16,905 nt of DNA from WRIS01 sp050945135. GTDB taxonomy: Bacteria > Actinomycetota > Coriobacteriia > Coriobacteriales > Eggerthellaceae. The notes below the pieces were generated by a model. The model saw only the letters and a list, made by a program, of their open reading frames with translations. It ran no database searches and had not been told where the DNA came from. A program made the translations under genes and the position numbers. Shown here one piece after another: positions 14,670 through 16,905 of this stretch; positions within the stretch are counted from its first letter, which is position 1, and every line of letters starts with the position of its first letter. The stretch covers positions 1 through 16,905 of the forward strand of contig JBMNSJ010000046.1 of the NCBI GenBank assembly GCA_050945135.1, read 5' to 3'.

Positions 14670-15008
14670 TTAAACAGCCTCATTCTCTTGAGCTGGAACT
14701 ACATAGATTGTGACCGTACGAATATTCTTGTTAAGATCGTCGTAGCCAGTAACAATCCAAAGGGGGTCGTCGCCTTCTTTCGCCACTTTCATATCATCAT
14801 TAACAGCCTGTGTATACGTTTCACCTGTGTCCTTATTTTCAAAGGTCACGATGTAGCTTTTACGCTCCATCTTGAGATGGATGGCGTTTACTGGCTGGCC
14901 TATTGACTCCTTAATTGCCGCTTCAATGCTAGGATCGGCCTCTCTCTGACAGCCCACAACACAAAGCGATAGTGCTATACACGTTATAACTACAATGAGC
15001 TTTTTCAC
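14670..15008 (-). CDS. Small predicted lipoprotein of unknown function
   Basis: A 112-residue exported lipoprotein. The N-terminus MKKLIVVITCIALSLCVVGC is a basic start, a hydrophobic core and a lipobox VVGC, so signal peptidase II should cut before Cys20 and the protein be tethered to the outer face of the membrane. The mature ~92 residues look like a small alpha/beta domain (AIHLKMERKSYIVTFENKDT, then IRTVTIYVVP); I do not recognise the family. The GTG start at 15008 has AGGGAG ~8 nt upstream. It is convergent with the yolD-like gene and divergent from the diguanylate cyclase. Confidence 0.8.
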   Translation of the reverse strand: MKKLIVVITCIALSLCVVGCQREADPSIEAAIKESIGQPVNAIHLKMERKSYIVTFENKDTGETYTQAVNDDMKVAKEGDDPLWIVTGYDDLNKNIRTVTIYVVPAQENEAV

Positions 15009-15046
15009 TTATTCACTCCCTAAGCGGCGAACCAATTAAAGCCTGC

Positions 15047-15073
15047 ATGCAAATCTTTATGCCCTATTTGCAT
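15047..15073. promoter_or_regulatory. 8-bp inverted repeat in the leader of the lipoprotein gene
   Basis: ATGCAAAT (15047-15054) and ATTTGCAT (15066-15073) are a perfect inverted pair with an 11-nt spacer (19-bp centre-to-centre). They lie between the predicted lipoprotein promoter and its start codon, so this could be an operator or an RNA hairpin. Confidence 0.4.
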
Positions 15074-15085
15074 CATCGATGACAC

Positions 15086-15094
15086 ATCATAGCA
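15086..15094 (-). promoter_or_regulatory. Possible extended -10 promoter of the lipoprotein gene
   Basis: On the minus strand TGCTATGAT (15094-15086) is an extended -10; the -35 area is only T-rich. The leader would be ~70 nt. Confidence 0.4.
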
Positions 15095-15302
15095 GCTTCA
15101 AACACAACAAAAACGCAGAGTCGATAGAATTTCCCTTGTGATTTAGCCTGTAATGCCCCCAAACGTCTTTCTGGAGTATCTTGTCTCTTTAACAACATCA
15201 CAACAGCCGCTCTCTACATAACCGAAAGGTTACGAATTGGCGCTCAGAGTTACACCCTGCCGAGTTCTTGCATTCCTTCTCCTTGCTTTATATAAAGGGT
15301 TT
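15095..15302. other. Rest of the lipoprotein-diguanylate cyclase intergenic region
   Basis: With the two sites above, this makes a 345-bp gene-free divergent region. It holds a small hairpin TAACC-GAAA-GGTTA (15219-15232) with a GNRA-type loop. I see no c-di-GMP riboswitch signature, small RNA or ORF that I can support. Confidence 0.35.
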
Positions 15303-15308
15303 TATAAT
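15303..15308 (+). promoter_or_regulatory. Possible -10 element of the diguanylate cyclase gene
   Basis: A perfect TATAAT lies ~45 nt before the start codon. It lacks an upstream TG, and the -35 position holds only TCCTTG, so the promoter is likely weak or activator-dependent. Confidence 0.4.
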
Positions 15309-15353
15309 ACCTAGGTAGATTTGTGGTGGTGGCCAAGAAATACAGGAGTATCA

Positions 15354-16460
15354 ATGAAACGCATCGGTTCGTTTTTCTATCGGAATTTTTTCGACAAAAA
15401 GTTGTCGTTCGAATACCGTCTTACCTCAATCTTCTTTATTGAGGCATTTCTCCTGTCCATGCTCAGCTTCACCGTAAATACCCTCTTAGGTGCCACCAAT
15501 ATTGGCGTCTTTATTCAAGGCTTCATCAACTTCTGCATGCTGGTAGTATTCTTTATTCCCGTATCAGCAAAGCAAAAGGTTCTTCCTCCCTTGCTGCTAT
15601 TCCTCATATTTATCTACCTCCCCTTTCTCTTCTTTCTTTATGCCGGATACGATGGCTCGGTGCTTTACTTTGCTGCCATTGGCATCTTTCTTCTTTCCTT
15701 TTTGTATAAGGGAAAGAAACGTATTGCTCTCATCAGTCTCAATGTCCTTATTTATGTTGCTGCAATTCTTCTGCAATCCAACTTCCCTCATCTCGTTGTT
15801 CCGATGGCAATGCCAGATGCACGAGTAACCGACCTTCTCGCCGCTATTGCGTTTACCCTATTTGGCATGGCCGCACTTGCTCTTTACGTAAACAAAGCCT
15901 ACGAGGATGAGCGTCTTCGTAATGCCTATCTCATGAATGAGCTTGAAGAAAAGAACGTCGAGCTTGAAGAACAATCCTCCAAAGATGGACTTACCGGAAT
16001 CTTTAACAGGCGCTATCTCACCGAAGCTTCTGAGCAGATTTTCATTAGAGCTCAGCACGAAAATAAACATGTCTGTTGCATCATGTTCGATATTGATCAT
16101 TTCAAAAAACCCAACGACACTTTCGGGCACCTTGAGGGCGATAAGGTGTTGATTAGGGTTGTAGAAGAAGCGCAAAAACAGCTTCGTAAGCGCGACATCT
16201 TAGCCCGCTATGGTGGAGAAGAATTCATGATTGTGCTCTACCCCGAAACGCTCGAGAATGCAATTGCAATCGCCGAACGAATCCGCTTGGCAGTTTCTAC
16301 CATAAGCTTACCCGATGGATCACCAGTTACTATTAGCCTGGGCGTCCTCGAGGCTAGCGCCAAAATGGGCGTTGACGAAGCATTCCGCCTTACCGACGAA
16401 TATCTCTATAAGGCAAAAAATAGCGGACGCAACCGCGTAGAGCACCCCGCGCTTTCCTAG
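15354..16460 (+). CDS. Membrane-bound diguanylate cyclase (GGDEF domain)
   Basis: A 368-residue enzyme that would make cyclic di-GMP from two GTP. The N-terminal half (~22-182) has five or six hydrophobic spans acting as an unrecognised membrane sensor; a charged coiled-coil-like linker (184-208, NELEEKNVELEEQ) leads to the GGDEF domain (~209-362). Active-site residues are intact: DxLTGIFNRR (211-220), MFDIDHFK with Asp246, NDTFGH (254-259) and GGEEF (287-291). RKRD (278-281), five residues before GGEEF, is a complete inhibitory I-site, so product feedback is likely. Pro253 replaces the usual Ile/Val before NDT. The ATG at 15354 has AGGAG upstream; an in-frame ATG 33 bp earlier has no RBS. 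No EAL phosphodiesterase or effector is nearby. Confidence 0.92.
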   Translation: MKRIGSFFYRNFFDKKLSFEYRLTSIFFIEAFLLSMLSFTVNTLLGATNIGVFIQGFINFCMLVVFFIPVSAKQKVLPPLLLFLIFIYLPFLFFLYAGYDGSVLYFAAIGIFLLSFLYKGKKRIALISLNVLIYVAAILLQSNFPHLVVPMAMPDARVTDLLAAIAFTLFGMAALALYVNKAYEDERLRNAYLMNELEEKNVELEEQSSKDGLTGIFNRRYLTEASEQIFIRAQHENKHVCCIMFDIDHFKKPNDTFGHLEGDKVLIRVVEEAQKQLRKRDILARYGGEEFMIVLYPETLENAIAIAERIRLAVSTISLPDGSPVTISLGVLEASAKMGVDEAFRLTDEYLYKAKNSGRNRVEHPALS

Positions 16461-16499
16461 GCACTCGCTGCTCGCATCATAGGCACTCGCTGCTCGCAT
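16458..16499 (+). repeat. 20-bp direct repeat at the diguanylate cyclase stop codon
   Basis: TAGGCACTCGCTGCTCGCAT occurs at 16458-16477 and again at 16480-16499, a 22-bp period. The first copy begins with the TAG stop codon of the cyclase gene, so the duplication lies just outside the protein. Confidence 0.85.
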
Positions 16500-16542
16500 T
16501 TCGCCTTTCATCTCTGCGTATTTGCGCGTCTTTCTCCCGAGA

Positions 16543-16830
16543 TTAGCGAAGCCCTGATAAGAACGGGCTCACTTCTGCCCTGTAAAGCAAGGTAAGTTTG
16601 TGCATTGCTCTTGTTATTGCCACATACAGCAAGTTTTGGTCATCCTTGCTTTGGTATTGGTCTTTTTCAACGTCGAGAACAACCACCTCATCAAACTCAA
16701 GCCCTTTTGCCATCTTTATTGAACAGATAGATATTCCCTCTCGAAATTCTGTACTTTCCTCAGACAACAGATGAAGAGCGAAATCGCGAGACAAGAGCTC
16801 GTAATGGCCTGCCCCCATTTTCTGTACCAA
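16543..16830 (-). CDS. HelD/UvrD-like superfamily 1 helicase, C-terminal remnant cut by IS
   Basis: Only the last ~78 native residues of a superfamily 1 helicase/ATPase remain (16804 down to 16543); the codons before that are IS sequence, and TTG at 16830 is merely the first possible start. Motif V is seen as MAKGLEFDEVVVLD and motif VI as NLLYVAITRAMHKLTLLY, whose Arg is the ATP-sensing finger. The spacing and wording are closer to HelD-type RNA-polymerase recycling factors than to UvrD/PcrA/Rep, but so short a piece does not settle it. Walker A and B are missing, so this fragment cannot work as a motor. The 5' part should lie beyond the IS if the insertion is simple. Confidence 0.75.
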   Translation of the reverse strand: MVQKMGAGHYELLSRDFALHLLSEESTEFREGISICSIKMAKGLEFDEVVVLDVEKDQYQSKDDQNLLYVAITRAMHKLTLLYRAEVSPFLSGLR

Positions 16831-16905
16831 CCAAAATGTTAGTTTCTAAGCTGCGATCGCTTGGATTGCAGGAGGTCTGTAGCCAAGCGAGCTATGGGGT
16901 CGTTC
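16805..16905 (-). mobile_element. 3' end of an IS3-family-like insertion sequence (right copy, inverted)
   Basis: This is an exact reverse complement of bases 25-125. It begins with the TG tip of the terminal repeat and contains the transposase tail; the flanking host sequence (TTACGAG on the minus strand) differs from that at the left copy. The element continues past the end of the window. Confidence 0.8.
16846..16905 (-). CDS. IS3-family-like transposase, C-terminal fragment (right copy)
   Basis: Nineteen residues and a TAG stop (16848-16846) on the minus strand, with ERPHSSLGYRPP, identical to the tail at 25-84. The fragment is open at the window edge and carries no catalytic residue. Confidence 0.7.
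   Translation of the reverse strand, partial: ERPHSSLGYRPPAIQAIAA

Noticed and set aside
15095..15353. c-di-GMP riboswitch upstream of the diguanylate cyclase
   Set aside because: No GEMM-type core or paired helices were visible; only a 5-bp GAAA-loop hairpin.
16458..16499. Start of a CRISPR array
   Set aside because: Only two 20-bp copies 2 bp apart, without spacers of 25-40 bp or cas genes.
1..16905. Composite transposon or genomic island
   Set aside because: The flanking IS ends are inverted and the contents are mostly housekeeping or surface genes with no transfer, resistance or integration genes; a contig broken at repeats explains the edges more simply.

Overview
The window reads as a piece of a medium-GC bacterial chromosome, most likely an actinobacterium of the class Coriobacteriia (the human oral/gut Olsenella, Atopobium, Slackia or Cryptobacterium type). 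The clues are indirect: surface proteins ending in L-A-x-[A/S]-G-D sorting-like signals, stand-alone prepilin-like proteins with an FTLAELLIVV leader, frequent GTG and TTG starts, and a UvrX-type polymerase paired with YolD. No rRNA or other taxonomic marker is present, so this placement is an inference.

Both edges are the same sequence in opposite orientation: the 3' end of an IS3-family-like insertion sequence (1-125 and 16805-16905, a perfect 101-bp inverted match). Each IS end cuts a host gene. On the left only the C-terminal part of an internalin-J-like leucine-rich-repeat surface protein remains; on the right only the last motifs of a HelD/UvrD-like helicase remain. The window is therefore either an assembly contig ended by a repeat on both sides or a 16.7-kb segment between two inverted IS copies.

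Region by region: truncated LRR adhesin (+), a ~640-bp stretch without a convincing gene, a classical SDR oxidoreductase (+) closed by a strong terminator, a large prepilin-like protein (-), a DUF808 membrane protein (+), a second paralogous prepilin-like protein (+), a 1213-residue secreted multidomain protein with ricin-like, PI-PLC X and MBG-like modules and a C-terminal anchor (+), a convergent two-gene unit of an ABC exporter followed by an RlmK-like 23S rRNA methyltransferase (-), a divergent UvrX/UmuC-like Y-family polymerase with an overlapping yolD-like gene (+) behind a promoter carrying a LexA-box-like palindrome, a small lipoprotein (-), and a membrane-bound diguanylate cyclase with GGEEF and an I-site (+).

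Themes: cell-surface and host-contact functions (LRR adhesin, PI-PLC-like protein, pilins, lipoprotein), stress and signalling functions (SOS mutagenic polymerase, c-di-GMP synthesis), and routine housekeeping (SDR, RlmK, ABC exporter). Several promoters share an extended -10 (TGn-TATAAT-like) design. I found no CRISPR array, tRNA, rRNA, integrase or phage genes. The least ordinary items are the PI-PLC/ricin/MBG surface protein, the paralogous prepilin pair around a DUF808 gene, and the putative SOS operon.
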